Shown: positions 25,849 through 35,407, counted from the first letter of the stretch. The stretch is 64,000 nucleotides of DNA from Luteimonas gilva (GCF_005239095.1 NZ_SZUA01000002.1:1-64000), one strand, 5' to 3'. Translations and numbers: made by a program. Notes: generated by a model from the sequence alone, not told the origin.

Positions 25849-25997
25849 TCCCTCTCCCTCTTGCGGGAGAGGGACAGGCGCGAAGCGCCAGGGAGAGGGG
25901 TCGGCTTTTGGCCAAATGCTGCAAACCGAGGAAGAGCACTCGCTTCGCTCGTTCCCCGCTCCTGCCCTTCGGGCATCCTCTCCCGCAAGGGGAGAGG
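25849..25997. repeat. Dispersed inverted repeat, family D
   Basis: CCCTCTCCCTCTTGCGGGAGAG and CCTCTCCCGCAAGGGGAGAGG mark the two ends (about 25850-25873 and 25976-25996), with GCGCGAAGCGC and CCCTTCGGGC stems inside. It fills most of the 269-bp space between the M20 gene and queF; the rest holds only the queF promoter candidate. Confidence 0.8.
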
Positions 25998-26106
25998 AAA
26001 AAGCTGCCGCATCGCTGCTGCTGTTTCATTTTTGAAGCAAAACAGAATCTCCAACATTCCTCGCTATTCGACGAACAAACCCGCGCCAGCGCATTAATAT
26101 GCGCGC

Positions 26107-26916
26107 ATGACCCCCGCCCTTCCCCTCGGCCGCGAAGTCGCCTACCCGGCGCACTACGACCCCGCGCTGCTCTATTCGATCCCGCGCGCGTTGGGCCGCA
26201 CCGCGCTCGGCGTTTGGGACGAGGCCTTGCCCTTCGTCGGCTACGATCGTTGGCACGCCTACGAACTGAGCTGGCTGGACCCGCGCGGCAAGCCGCAAAT
26301 GGGCACCGCCACGCTGCGGGTGCCCGCGGATTCGCCGAACCTGATCGAATCCAAATCTCTCAAGCTGTACTTGAACTCCTTCAACGCGCATCGCTTCGAC
26401 GGCGCCGATGCGGTGCTTTCGACGATGGTCGAAGACTTGTCGCAAGCGGCCGGCGCCGACGTCGCCGCCGAATTCGGGCTGCCGCCTTTCGGCGACGCCG
26501 ACGAAGCCGAATCCATCGACGCGCTCGATATCGACATCGACCGCTACGGCCCGCCCGATCCCGCTTGGCTGAAAGCGGACCCGAGCGCGATCGTCGAAGA
26601 AACCCTGGCTTCGTCCCTGCTGAAATCGAACTGCCCGGTCACCGGGCAACCGGATTGGGCCAGCCTGCGCGTGAGCTATCGCGGCCCGCGTCTGGATCGC
26701 GCCGGCCTGTTGCGCTACCTGGTCTCGTTCCGCGACCACGCCGAATTCCACGAGCAGTGCGTGGAGCGGATTTTCGTCGACGTGATGGCGCGCTGCGCGC
26801 CGGGGTCGTTGTCGGTCGAGGCGCGCTACACCCGCCGCGGCGGCTTGGACATCAACCCTTGGCGGGCGACCCCGGACCGGACCGCGCCCGAGCCGCGGCG
26901 CGACCCTCGGCAGTAA
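26107..26916 (+). CDS. queF: NADPH-dependent 7-cyano-7-deazaguanine reductase QueF
   Basis: A 269-residue double-domain QueF that reduces preQ0 to preQ1 in queuosine tRNA modification. The substrate motif [13 protein letters not shown] is at about 80-92 and the catalytic cysteine lies in [16 protein letters not shown], followed by [10 protein letters not shown]. The length matches the long (E. coli-type) form. There is no clear Shine-Dalgarno; TAATAT at 26095-26100 lies 6 bases before the ATG, suggesting a leaderless transcript. Confidence 0.96.
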   Translation: MTPALPLGREVAYPAHYDPALLYSIPRALGRTALGVWDEALPFVGYDRWHAYELSWLDPRGKPQMGTATLRVPADSPNLIESKSLKLYLNSFNAHRFDGADAVLSTMVEDLSQAAGADVAAEFGLPPFGDADEAESIDALDIDIDRYGPPDPAWLKADPSAIVEETLASSLLKSNCPVTGQPDWASLRVSYRGPRLDRAGLLRYLVSFRDHAEFHEQCVERIFVDVMARCAPGSLSVEARYTRRGGLDINPWRATPDRTAPEPRRDPRQ

Positions 26917-27013
26917 CCGTTTTCGTACGTCCGGTTCACATAGCCGCAATGCTTTCTTAACAAGACTCGTGCAAACGTGCGCCATCCGGACCGGGTCCGG
27001 GTAAGGAGCCGAC

Positions 27014-27322
27014 ATGAGCAACGACAAGAAAGCGGATTTTTCCGGCGTAAGCGCCAAGGTCGATACCACCGCGGACAAGGTGGAGAAGGCCGACTTTTCC
27101 GGCGTCACCGCCAAGGTGGATACCACCGCCGAGAAGGTGGGATCGCCCGAGCAGACCTACACCGTGCAGAAAGGAGACACGCTGTCGCACATTTCCAAGC
27201 AGTTCTACGGCAAGTCCAGCAAGTGGCACGCGATCTTCGAAGCCAACCGCGACCAGCTCGACGATCCGGATCTGATCAAGCCCGGCCAGGTGCTGAAGAT
27301 TCCTGCCGCCGATAACGACTGA
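27014..27322 (+). CDS. Small LysM protein with duplicated N-terminal segment
   Basis: A 102-residue protein without a signal peptide. Two near-identical 21-residue units ([19 protein letters not shown] and [19 protein letters not shown]) precede a LysM domain at about 48-97 ([18 protein letters not shown] to [10 protein letters not shown]). It recalls Kbp/YgaU, where a BON domain precedes LysM; here the BON is replaced by the duplicated segment. AAGGAG precedes the ATG. The next gene starts 31 bases downstream, so a two-gene operon is likely. Confidence 0.88.
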   Translation: MSNDKKADFSGVSAKVDTTADKVEKADFSGVTAKVDTTAEKVGSPEQTYTVQKGDTLSHISKQFYGKSSKWHAIFEANRDQLDDPDLIKPGQVLKIPAADND

Positions 27323-27353
27323 CCCTCCTTTCCCGCCTCTCGAGGACACCTCC

Positions 27354-27842
27354 ATGAACCGCAAGACTCTCGCTTACGCACTGATCGTCGCCTTGGCCGG
27401 CTCCGTCGCCCTGGTCGGTTGCAAGAAGAAGGAAGAACCCGCCGCCGCACCGCCGGCCGCCACCGAACCGGCGCCGATGCCGGAAGCCACCCCGCCCGCG
27501 CCGGCGCCCGCCGCCGCGACCGTCAGCGGCGTCACCGTCGGCACCACGGCCGCAGCAGACAAGTCCGTCGCCGCCGCGACTTCGTTCAAGTCCGGCGACA
27601 AGATCATCGTTTCGGTGAAGACCGACGGCGCCGCCAGCAACGTCGAAGTCGGCGCCAAGCTGACTTACCAGGACGGCCAAGTCGCCGGCGAACAGAAGCA
27701 GACGATCAACACCAACGGCCCGGAAACCACGAACATCGAGTTCAGCAACGCCAACCCGTGGCCGGCCGGCAAGTACACCGTCGATGTGACCTTGAACGGC
27801 GCACCGGCGGGCACGCAGCAGTCGATCGAAGTCAAGAACTGA
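27354..27842 (+). CDS. Hypothetical lipoprotein with Ala/Pro-rich linker
   Basis: A 162-residue protein with a lipoprotein signal: a hydrophobic stretch then LVGC, with Cys23 as the lipidated residue followed by KKKEE. An Ala/Pro/Glu-rich linker (about 28-57) leads to a beta-rich domain at about 58-162 (FKSGDKIIVSVKTDGAASN to GKYTVDVTLNGAPAG), which looks like an immunoglobulin-like fold. The function is unknown. The ATG follows GAGGACACCTCC, and a strong terminator lies 23 bases after the stop. Confidence 0.82.
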   Translation: MNRKTLAYALIVALAGSVALVGCKKKEEPAAAPPAATEPAPMPEATPPAPAPAAATVSGVTVGTTAAADKSVAAATSFKSGDKIIVSVKTDGAASNVEVGAKLTYQDGQVAGEQKQTINTNGPETTNIEFSNANPWPAGKYTVDVTLNGAPAGTQQSIEVKN

Positions 27843-27865
27843 TACGCGAAGTTCGCGGAACCGAA

Positions 27866-27897
27866 GAAGGCGCGGCGAAAGCCGCGCCTTCTTTTTT
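27866..27897 (+). terminator. Intrinsic terminator after the lipoprotein gene
   Basis: An 11-bp stem, GAAGGCGCGGC and GCCGCGCCTTC, closed by a GAAA tetraloop, is followed by six T residues (27892-27897). Confidence 0.95.
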
Positions 27898-28101
27898 CCT
27901 TTCGCGCCGACGCATTTTTCTAATGTCGCAAACGCGGCAAATTCATTCTTCTGGAGCGCCAGCGATCACGCAGCGAAGCGACGCCAATACGAACGGTCCA
28001 CCATCGAACTACGGACCGAGACCGAGAATCGGCGTGCTGTCCAGTTGCAGCGCCCGGCGGATCGAGAAATGCGACGCTACGCACCGCCGTTGAAGTTGGG
28101 C

Positions 28102-28293
28102 ACTTTCTTTGGTTACTTTCTTTGTGCCAGCAAAGAAAGTGACCCGGGCGTCAGCCCGGAAGCCTTTGTCCATGCGATGAGTCGCATCGCGATCATCACG
28201 CGCATCGGCGCCCCCTGGGTCCCGGCTTTCGCCGGGATGACGAGCAAAAAAGCAAAGTCGCTGGATTCCCGCCTCCGCGGGAATGACGGCTGA
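28102..28293. repeat. Dispersed repeats, families G and E
   Basis: Family G: ACTTTCTTTGG and TTACTTTCTTTGTGCC pair with GCAAAGAAAGTGACC (28103-28146), followed by a CCCGGGCGTCAGCCCGG stem. Family E: two hairpins around CCCGGCTTTCGCCGGGATGA (28221-28240) and TTCCCGCCTCCGCGGGAA (28266-28283). In the 567-bp gap 27843-28409 I see only the terminator, these repeats and a stretch (about 27900-28100) with no recognisable feature. Confidence 0.8.
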
Positions 28294-28409
28294 AGACCGG
28301 TCGGGTGCCGCAAGAGAACCGGCCCGCCCTTTGCCCCCGGCCGCGCAAACCGCGACAATACGCCCCTGGCCCGCGCCGTACGTTGCGCGGCATCGCAGGA
28401 GAAATCCCC

Positions 28410-29741
<1,332 letters not shown>

Positions 29742-29764
29742 AGCGGCCGTTTCGCAACGACCTC

Positions 29765-29792
29765 AAAAGCCCGGCGCAAGCCGGGCTTTTTT
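29765..29792 (+). terminator. Intrinsic terminator after icd
   Basis: The stem GCCCGGC/GCCGGGC with a GCAA loop, flanked by AAAA on the left and six T residues on the right, lies about 24 bases after the icd stop. The A/T symmetry could also allow it to work for leftward transcripts. Confidence 0.95.
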
Positions 29793-29805
29793 GTTTGGGC
29801 CTGGC

Positions 29806-29970
29806 TTTGTAGAGCGGGGCTCGCTCCGCTGCCTTGGCTCTTTGCTTGTGTAGAGCGGAGCTTGCTCCGCTGCTTTTCGGACGAGGGCGAAAATCCAGAG
29901 CAGCGGAGCAAGCTCCGCTCTACACGAGCAACAGCAACGGCAAAATCGGCGAGCAAGCTCCGCTCTACAA
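29806..29970. repeat. Dispersed repeat cluster, family B
   Basis: Four copies of the unit (G)TAGAGCGGAGCTTGCTCCG(CTGC) occur in alternating orientations, starting near 29809, 29850, 29902 and 29950. The last copy (inverted) supplies the TAG stop of the minus-strand monooxygenase-like gene. Confidence 0.88.
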
Positions 29971-30273
29971 AGCGGTGCCGTCGACTTCGTAGTGGACGAC
30001 GTTGGGCTCGTACTCGAGCAGGAAACCCGCATCTTCGGGGTAATACTTGGCCTTCTCGACGTCGCTGCCGGCGAAGGCTTCGATCGCGTCCATCGAATCC
30101 CAATGGGTCAGGATCAGGAAATGCGCGATCCGTCCGGCCTTGCGGTGCATCAGGCTCACCGACCGATTGCCCGGCGTGCCGCGGTAATCCGGCACCGCGC
30201 GCTCGCGCAGGAATTTCAGGTATTCGTCCGCGACCGCGGTCAGGGTGATGCCATGCCAGAGTCTTGCGATCAA
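29965..30273 (-). CDS. ABM-superfamily (dimeric alpha-beta barrel) protein
   Basis: A 102-residue protein resembling antibiotic-biosynthesis-monooxygenase domains: ARLWHGITLTAVADEYLKFL, GNRSVSLMHRKAGRIAHFLILTHWDSMDAIEAFAG, and a C-terminal strand. Such domains act as small oxygenases, dimer modules or haem-related proteins, so no reaction is assigned. The start is a TTG at 30273 after GAGGACGAGG; no ATG is available. It lies 19 bases after the SpeD-like gene and is probably the third gene of that operon. Its final TTG-TAG comes from a family B repeat. Confidence 0.78.
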   Translation of the reverse strand: MIARLWHGITLTAVADEYLKFLRERAVPDYRGTPGNRSVSLMHRKAGRIAHFLILTHWDSMDAIEAFAGSDVEKAKYYPEDAGFLLEYEPNVVHYEVDGTAL

Positions 30274-30292
30274 AGCCTCGTCCTCGCGAAAG

Positions 30293-30691
30293 TCAGAACA
30301 CGGCCGCTTCGTGTTCGGCCAGGGAAAAGAAATCGCGCACGGACCCGACCGCGCGGTCTTCGTCGAAATCGGCGCAGGTGTAGATCACCGTGGACACGAA
30401 ACGCGGCCCGGTCCAGACCGCGACGTAGATGCCCGAGTCGATCAGCGGCACGAAACCGTCGTAGCCTTCGTTCGCCGCTTTGCCTGCGCCGCTGGTGCGG
30501 TGGACGATCGGCTCGCCGTAAGTACGCAAGTTCAAGTCGCCGGTGATCCGGGCGAAGTAAGCCCGCACCGAATCCTCATCGACTTCGGTGCGGTAGTAGC
30601 CTTCGACCAGCAAGCGCTTGCGGTAGATCTCCGGCGCGATCGCGGTCAGCGCGGTCCGGTGCATGGATCGCAGCGTGGATTCGCCTGCCAT
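30293..30691 (-). CDS. SpeD-like (AdoMet decarboxylase-related) protein
   Basis: A 132-residue protein with the outline of the class 1b S-adenosylmethionine decarboxylase fold: KRLLVEGYYRTEVDEDSVRAYF, then LIDSGIYVAVWTGPRFVSTVIYTCADFD. In true SpeD the pyruvoyl group forms at a serine in an ESH motif. Here the aligned segment reads D85-S86-G87-I88, so the serine is kept but the histidine is not, and a WxGPRF segment replaces HTWPE. It may have a changed substrate or no self-processing. The start overlaps the upstream gene's stop by one base (TGATG). Confidence 0.6.
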   Translation of the reverse strand: MAGESTLRSMHRTALTAIAPEIYRKRLLVEGYYRTEVDEDSVRAYFARITGDLNLRTYGEPIVHRTSGAGKAANEGYDGFVPLIDSGIYVAVWTGPRFVSTVIYTCADFDEDRAVGSVRDFFSLAEHEAAVF

Positions 30692-30906
30692 CAGCGGAAC
30701 GGCGACAGCGAGGTCGAGCAGACCGCGAAGATGGCGCCGCGCCGGAACGAAGCGCGCCGCTCGGGCCGCGCCGGACGACGGGGCTCATCCGCCTGCGGCT
30801 CGCAGGGAATCGGCTCGCCCTGGTCGGTCTTGCCGGCCAGGCTCAACGCCAGCTGCGGGTCCTGGATATAGCCCTGCTGGAACAGCAATCCGGTATAGAG
30901 ATTCAT
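30691..30906 (-). CDS. Small protein of unknown function
   Basis: A 71-residue protein that I do not recognise. The first half, MNLYTGLLFQQGYIQDPQLA, is well ordered; the second half is rich in Arg and Pro (RRPARPERRASFRRG), ending in a mildly hydrophobic stretch. It overlaps the SpeD-like gene by one base, so it is a coding partner rather than chance. It is the first gene of an operon divergent from the LysR regulator. Confidence 0.68.
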   Translation of the reverse strand: MNLYTGLLFQQGYIQDPQLALSLAGKTDQGEPIPCEPQADEPRRPARPERRASFRRGAIFAVCSTSLSPFR

Positions 30907-30963
30907 GATCGGCTCCCATGAAACTACTTGAGTGGGATGAAAGATAGGCGCATGCTTTCCCTA

Positions 30964-31006
30964 GCAAAAGCGACGCTTTTGCAAGTCTTTGTTGAATTCA
31001 ATTCAA
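30964..31006. promoter_or_regulatory. Palindromes in the LysR divergent promoter region
   Basis: GCAAAAGC-GAC-GCTTTTGC (30964-30982) and the perfect 15-base palindrome TTGAATT-C-AATTCAA (30992-31006) lie in the 109-bp space between the divergent genes. The second matches the T-N11-A form of LysR-type operators and sits just before the regulator's ATG, as expected for autoregulation. Confidence 0.68.
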
Positions 31007-31015
31007 ATCAAAGCT

Positions 31016-31933
31016 ATGAGCCGCCCCCCGCTGCACGCCCTGCAAGGCTTCATCGCCGCCGCCCGGCTGGGCAACCTGTCGCGCGCGGCCGAATCGCTGA
31101 ACCTGACCGTCAGCGCGCTCAGCCACCAGATGCGCGGGCTGGAGGAGCGGTTGGGCCAGCAGCTGCTGGTGCGCAATTCGCGCGGGGTCGGCCTGACCGC
31201 GGACGGCGAGCGCTTATTGGAACGCGTCGCGCCGCACCTCGACGCGATCAATCAAGCCCTGCGCCCGTACGCGGCCAGGCACGACGACGTGCTGACCGTC
31301 AGCGCGACGCCCTCGATGGCCTCGGCCTGGCTGGTGCCGCGGCTGAGCGACTTCCTGGCCGCGCATCCGCAGATCGAGATCAATCTGCAATCGAGCTCGG
31401 CGGTGGTCGATTTCGCCCGCGACACCGGCGTCGACGCGGCGCTTCGCATCGGCTACGGCCACTGGCCCGGCGTGACCGCCGAGCATCTGTTCGACGAATG
31501 GCTGGTGCCGATGGCCAGCCCCGCGCTGATCGCGAAGATGGGCCGGCCGAGCTTGCAGACCCTGCGCGACTGGCCGCTGCTCGGCGATCCGGACGGACAA
31601 TGGAACCGCTGGTTCGCGCGCCACGGCATCGAGCCGCCGGCGCGTTACGTGGCGTATTTCGACGATTCCGAAGCCCACCATCGCGCCGCGCTCGACGGCG
31701 TGGGCGTCGCGCTGGGACGGCTGACGCGCGCGCGACTGCTGCTCGATTCGGGGCAATTGGTGCGCCTGACCCGCGAGCGGATGAAAACCGACTATGCGCA
31801 TTACCTGGTCTATCCGTCGCGCTCGGCCACGCACCGCGGCCTGCTCGCCTTCCGCGAATGGCTGCGCGGCAAAGCCGACGAGCATGCGCAGCATATGGAA
31901 GGCGCGGGGCCGGCCGACGCCTCGTCTTCGTAG
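31016..31933 (+). CDS. LysR-family transcriptional regulator (GcvA-like)
   Basis: A 305-residue regulator. The N-terminal winged helix (about 4-62) contains GNLSRAAESLNLTVSALSHQMRGLEERLGQ, followed by a GcvA-type effector domain (VSATPSMASAWLVPRLSDFLAAHPQIEI, RIGYGHWPGV). The ATG at 31016 is preferred; a TTG at 30989 would overlap the operator palindrome. It probably controls the divergent small protein, SpeD-like and ABM genes. The terminal codons and TAG stop abut a family C repeat (GTAGAGTCGAGC). Confidence 0.93.
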   Translation: MSRPPLHALQGFIAAARLGNLSRAAESLNLTVSALSHQMRGLEERLGQQLLVRNSRGVGLTADGERLLERVAPHLDAINQALRPYAARHDDVLTVSATPSMASAWLVPRLSDFLAAHPQIEINLQSSSAVVDFARDTGVDAALRIGYGHWPGVTAEHLFDEWLVPMASPALIAKMGRPSLQTLRDWPLLGDPDGQWNRWFARHGIEPPARYVAYFDDSEAHHRAALDGVGVALGRLTRARLLLDSGQLVRLTRERMKTDYAHYLVYPSRSATHRGLLAFREWLRGKADEHAQHMEGAGPADASSS

Positions 31934-32014
31934 AGTCGAGCTTGCTCGACTGCCCTTAACGGCCGTGGCTTACATGCGCGAAGCGAAAAAGCAGTCGAGC
32001 GAGCTCGACTCTAC
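31930..32014. repeat. Dispersed inverted repeat, family C
   Basis: GTAGAGTCGAGC (31930-31941) and its inverse GAGCTCGACTCTAC (32001-32014) flank a loop with inner CGAGCTTGCTCG and CGAGCGAGCTCG palindromes. It matches 34811-34878 and shares the GTAGAG head with family B. Its first bases provide the LysR gene stop. Confidence 0.88.
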
Positions 32015-32089
32015 GTTCCGTGGCCTTCGAGACTTGCGCCGGACGCGCAGCCGCGTTGCAATCGGCCCTCCCGCCCGCTGGAGATCGTG

Positions 32090-32923
32090 ATGCGCCTTTC
32101 CGCCAAACCCCTGCTCGCCGCAGCGCTGCTTTGCGCCTGCGCGTTTTCGGCCGTCGCCGCCGACAAGCCCGCGGCCAAAACCGATCCCGCGCTGAGCGCC
32201 GCCATCGCCGGCCAATGGCGCGATCCGAAGAACGTCGCCCGCGACGTCTACCGCCATCCGGCGCAAACGCTGACTTTCTTCGGCGTGAAGCCGAACCAGA
32301 CCGTCGTCGAAATCACTCCGGGCGGCGGCTGGTACAGCGAAATCCTGGCGCCGTATCTGCAGGCCAAGGGCCAGTACGTAGCCGCGCTGGCCAAGGCTTC
32401 CGACCCCAACAGCTACGGCGGCCGCAACAACAAAGCGCTCACCGACAAGTTCGCCGCCGACAAAGCGCGCTACGGCGGCGTCAAGATCGCCGAGTTCGAC
32501 GCCAAGGCGCCGTCGTTCGGCGCGGCCGGCAGCGCCGACGCGGTGCTGACTTTCCGCAACGTCCACAACTGGGTGGATGCGGGCAATGCGGAAAGCTATT
32601 TCAAAGCGTTCTACGCCGTGCTCAAGCCGGGCGGCACGCTCGGCGTGGCCGACCATCGCGCCAAGCCCGGCACCGATCTGGAAAAGATGAAGGAATCCGG
32701 CTATCTCACCGAAGCGCTGGTGATCAAGCTGGCCACCGACGCCGGCTTCAGGCTCCAGGCGAAGAGCGAGATCAACGCCAACGCGAAGGACACCACCGAC
32801 CACCCGAACGGCGTGTGGACGCTGCCGCCGACCAATCGCCACGACGCGGCCGACGACGCCAAGTACAAGGCGATCGGCGAAAGCGACCGGATGACGTTGC
32901 GGTTCGTCAAGCCGAAGGCTTGA
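32090..32923 (+). CDS. Exported class I SAM-dependent methyltransferase-like protein
   Basis: A 277-residue protein with a signal peptide ([19 protein letters not shown], cleavage near AVAA). The mature part has a Rossmann methyltransferase pattern, with [16 protein letters not shown] as the SAM loop and [13 protein letters not shown] and [15 protein letters not shown] as later motifs. Export of a SAM-dependent enzyme is odd because SAM is not expected in the periplasm, yet this family is common in Proteobacteria. The ATG follows GGAG by 6 bases; a GTG one codon earlier is an alternative. Confidence 0.85.
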   Translation: MRLSAKPLLAAALLCACAFSAVAADKPAAKTDPALSAAIAGQWRDPKNVARDVYRHPAQTLTFFGVKPNQTVVEITPGGGWYSEILAPYLQAKGQYVAALAKASDPNSYGGRNNKALTDKFAADKARYGGVKIAEFDAKAPSFGAAGSADAVLTFRNVHNWVDAGNAESYFKAFYAVLKPGGTLGVADHRAKPGTDLEKMKESGYLTEALVIKLATDAGFRLQAKSEINANAKDTTDHPNGVWTLPPTNRHDAADDAKYKAIGESDRMTLRFVKPKA

Positions 32924-32930
32924 GGCCTGT

Positions 32931-33006
32931 GTAGCCCGGGTAAGCGCAGCGCACCCGAGACACGATCGCGGCTCGACCCCGGGTGCGCTGCGCTTACCCG
33001 GGCTAC
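32931..33006. repeat. Dispersed inverted repeat, family F
   Basis: GTAGCCCGGGTAAGCGCAGC and its inverse GCTGCGCTTACCCGGGCTAC form the ends of a 76-bp palindrome between the methyltransferase gene and rluE. The copy at 43411-43495 differs by CGAAGC in place of CGCAGC, in both arms, so pairing is kept. Confidence 0.92.
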
Positions 33007-33020
33007 GGGATTCCCGTCCG

Positions 33021-33575
33021 ATGCTGATCGCCTTCAACAAACCCTACGGCGTGCTGTGCCAATTCACCGACCGCAGCGCGCCGCCGCGCCGCACGCTCGC
33101 CGAATTCGGCTTGCCCGCGGACGTCTACCCCGCGGGCCGGCTCGATTTCGATTCCGAAGGCCTGCTGCTGCTGACCGACGACGGCGCGCTGGCGCACCGG
33201 CTGACCGATCCGCGCCACAAACGATCCAAGACTTACTGGGTGCAAGTGGAAGGCGCGCCGCAACCCGAACAGTTGCGAGCCTTGCGCGACGGCGTGACGC
33301 TCAACGACGGCCCCACCGCGCCGGCGCAAGCGCGCTTGCTCGACGCCGCACCCTCGCTGTGGCCGCGCGATCCGCCGGTGCGCATGCGCAAGACCGTGCC
33401 CGACGCGTGGCTGGAATTGGCGATCTCCGAAGGCCGCAATCGGCAGGTACGGCGGATGACCGCCGCGGTCGGTTTGCCGACCTTGCGCTTGGTGCGCGTC
33501 GCCGTCGCCGACCATGGGCTGGACGGATTGCGACCCGGGACGTGGCGAAGCATCGATATTCGGCCGGGCGCTTAA
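33021..33575 (+). CDS. rluE: 23S rRNA pseudouridine synthase RluE-like
   Basis: A 184-residue RsuA/RluE-type pseudouridine synthase without an S4 domain. The catalytic aspartate lies in [15 protein letters not shown] (about 36-50). KTYWVQVEG and [12 protein letters not shown] are typical family segments. E. coli RluE modifies 23S rRNA U2457; the short S4-less form fits this enzyme, though the exact target is inferred. It starts soon after a family F repeat. Confidence 0.88.
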   Translation: MLIAFNKPYGVLCQFTDRSAPPRRTLAEFGLPADVYPAGRLDFDSEGLLLLTDDGALAHRLTDPRHKRSKTYWVQVEGAPQPEQLRALRDGVTLNDGPTAPAQARLLDAAPSLWPRDPPVRMRKTVPDAWLELAISEGRNRQVRRMTAAVGLPTLRLVRVAVADHGLDGLRPGTWRSIDIRPGA

Positions 33576-33679
33576 CCATTCAGGGACGCCGTTCGCTAGG
33601 CTGAATACGTTGTCGGATGTTCGGCGGACCTGATACCGTCGTCGCGCCGATGGCGATAGGTAGTCGGTTCGGGGGCGGA

Positions 33680-34792
33680 ATGATCGTAACGGCCAACCAT
33701 GCGGGCAGGATCCTGGTCGTCGACGACCAGCCGGCCAACCTGCGCGTGGTCAGCACCCTGCTGTCCCGGCAGGGCTACGAAGTGGACAACGCCGGCGACG
33801 GCCCGACCGCATTGGAACTGTGCCGCCGGCACGCGCCGGACTTGGTGCTGTTGGACATGATGATGCCGGGCATGGACGGTTTCGGCCTGATCGCCCAGCT
33901 CAAGCAGCACGAAGAACTGCTGCGCATTCCGGTGGTGTTCCTCACCGCCGCCCACGATCGCGACTTGCTGCTGCGCGCTTTCGACGCCGGCGCCGTCGAT
34001 TACGTCACCAAGCCGTTCACGCCCGAAGAACTGTTGGCGCGGGTCAGCGCGCACATCGGCTTGAAGCTGACCCGCGACCGGCTGGAACGGGTCGCCCGCG
34101 AACGCGAGGAACTAGTCAACTTGGTCGCGCACGATCTGAAGAATCCCTTGAGCAGCGTGCTGTTCGCCAGCGATCTGCTGATGAGCGGCGCCGCCCGCCC
34201 GGAACGGGCGCCGCATTATCTGCACGTGATCCGGGAAAGCGCGCAGGACGCCATCGACTACATCCACCGATATCTGGAAATGCAATCGGCCGCGCAGCAG
34301 GCGCGCAGCACTGCGGCGCCGCCGGCGACCTGCGATCTGGGCGAAGCGATGGAATGGCTGGTGCGCCGCTACGAGATGCAACTGGAGGCGCGCGGCATGC
34401 GATTGATCGTGCGGATGCCGAGCGACGAGGCGCGCGTGGCGATCGACGGCCTGGTGCTGCGCCAGGTGGCCGAAAACCTGGTCACCAACGCGATCAAATA
34501 CGCCCAGGCCGGCGGCGAGCTGGAACTGTCGGCGCGCAACGGCGCGCAAGGCTATCGGCAACTGATCGCGCAGGACCGCGGACCGGGCATCTCCTTGCAC
34601 CGCCAACGCGATCTGTTCAAGCCGTTCGTGCGCTTGGACGAGCATACGGGCAGCGATCCGATGTCCAGCGGCCTGGGCCTGTCGCTGGCGCGGCAGATCA
34701 TCGCCAACGCCGGCGGCCATCATTGGTACGAGGATCGCGAAGGCGGCGGCGCGCGGTTCGTGATCGAACGTCCCGAAGCGCGCGGTTCGTAG
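33680..34792 (+). CDS. Response regulator-histidine kinase hybrid
   Basis: A 370-residue soluble protein with a receiver domain first (about 9-125; ILVVDDQPANL, LVLLDMMMPGMDG with the phospho-acceptor Asp, YVTKPFTPEEL) and a kinase after it. The kinase has the H box LVAHDLKNPLSS, the N box ENLVTNAIKYA, the G1 motif QDRGPGI and the G2 motif SSGLGLSLARQI. It has no membrane helices, so it is likely cytoplasmic and fed by another phosphodonor. The start at 33680 follows a purine-rich GGGGGCGGA; an ATG at 33617 is an alternative. It stands alone, with no partner regulator adjacent. Confidence 0.9.
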   Translation: MIVTANHAGRILVVDDQPANLRVVSTLLSRQGYEVDNAGDGPTALELCRRHAPDLVLLDMMMPGMDGFGLIAQLKQHEELLRIPVVFLTAAHDRDLLLRAFDAGAVDYVTKPFTPEELLARVSAHIGLKLTRDRLERVAREREELVNLVAHDLKNPLSSVLFASDLLMSGAARPERAPHYLHVIRESAQDAIDYIHRYLEMQSAAQQARSTAAPPATCDLGEAMEWLVRRYEMQLEARGMRLIVRMPSDEARVAIDGLVLRQVAENLVTNAIKYAQAGGELELSARNGAQGYRQLIAQDRGPGISLHRQRDLFKPFVRLDEHTGSDPMSSGLGLSLARQIIANAGGHHWYEDREGGGARFVIERPEARGS

Positions 34793-34810
34793 GCCCGGCG
34801 CTCCACTTCG

Positions 34811-34878
34811 GCAGAGTCGAGCCTGCTCGACTGCTGTTGATCACGATACGAAAAGCCGTCGAGCAGGCTCGACTCTAC
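34811..34878. repeat. Dispersed inverted repeat, family C
   Basis: GCAGAGTCGAGCCTGCTCGA and its inverse ending CGAGCAGGCTCGACTCTAC form a 68-bp two-armed palindrome between the kinase gene and the next minus-strand gene. Confidence 0.88.
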
Positions 34879-34887
34879 AACACTGAC

Positions 34888-35235
34888 TTACTCGGCGGCG
34901 GGGGTGCGCCGCGAACGCGATGTCGCCGGCCGCGACGCGCGCTTGGCTTCGACCCGCTTCGACGTGCCTTCGATCGCGCCTTGGCCGTCGCGCTGTTTCG
35001 CGCGGCGCCGAGCCATGTACCAAAGCAGCCCGCCCGCGGCGACGGCCGCCACCGCGACCGCCGGGTTGCGCTTCACCAATCGCGTGGCGACCTTCGTGCC
35101 GCTCCTCAACGCGGTCAGCGCGGCCCCGGTTTCGACCCATTTGATCGCGCTGTCGGGCACCGCCTGGCGGATGCCTTGGCCGATGCTGCCGGCCAATTCC
35201 AAGGCGCGTCCGGGCAGCGATTCGAGTTTGCTCAT
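34888..35235 (-). CDS. Hypothetical small membrane protein with basic tail
   Basis: A 115-residue protein of unknown function. An amphipathic N-terminal half (ALELAGSIGQGIRQAVPDS) is followed by one hydrophobic helix at about 60-74 (AVAVAAVAAGGLLWYMA). The C-terminal tail is strongly basic (RRRAKQRDGQ, KRVEAKRASRPATSRSRR). It might bind nucleic acid or acidic lipid, but nothing more can be said. It lies between family C and family A repeats. Confidence 0.7.
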   Translation of the reverse strand: MSKLESLPGRALELAGSIGQGIRQAVPDSAIKWVETGAALTALRSGTKVATRLVKRNPAVAVAAVAAGGLLWYMARRRAKQRDGQGAIEGTSKRVEAKRASRPATSRSRRTPAAE

Positions 35236-35314
35236 GTCGGTCTTCCTGGCGGAGGAACAGGCCCGCAGTGTCCGGGCGCGGGCGTTCAGGCCGCGTGAGA
35301 AGGCCAGGGTTCTT

Positions 35315-35391
35315 GCGAGAGCGGCTTCAGCCGCGAGCTCTTCCTTCAGCTAGCAGTTTGGTTGAAAGCTCGCGGCTGAAGCCGCTCCCGC
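35315..35391. repeat. Dispersed inverted repeat, family A
   Basis: GCGAGAGCGGCTTCAGCCGC and its inverse (35367-35391) enclose a loop of about 27 bases between two minus-strand genes, just beyond the hrpB stop. Confidence 0.9.
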
Positions 35392-35407
35392 AGAAAACGG
35401 AGCTCGA

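Noticed and set aside
28045-28293. Open frame of 82 residues over dispersed repeats
   Set aside because: It is a translation of family G and E repeats (ending [11 protein letters not shown]), a common false gene in this group; no ribosome-binding site and no independent conservation.
34105-34120. GGAACTAG motif inside the response regulator-kinase gene
   Set aside because: A single copy without a 6-base-spaced partner or inverted arm; it encodes a normal REELVNL segment and is likely chance.
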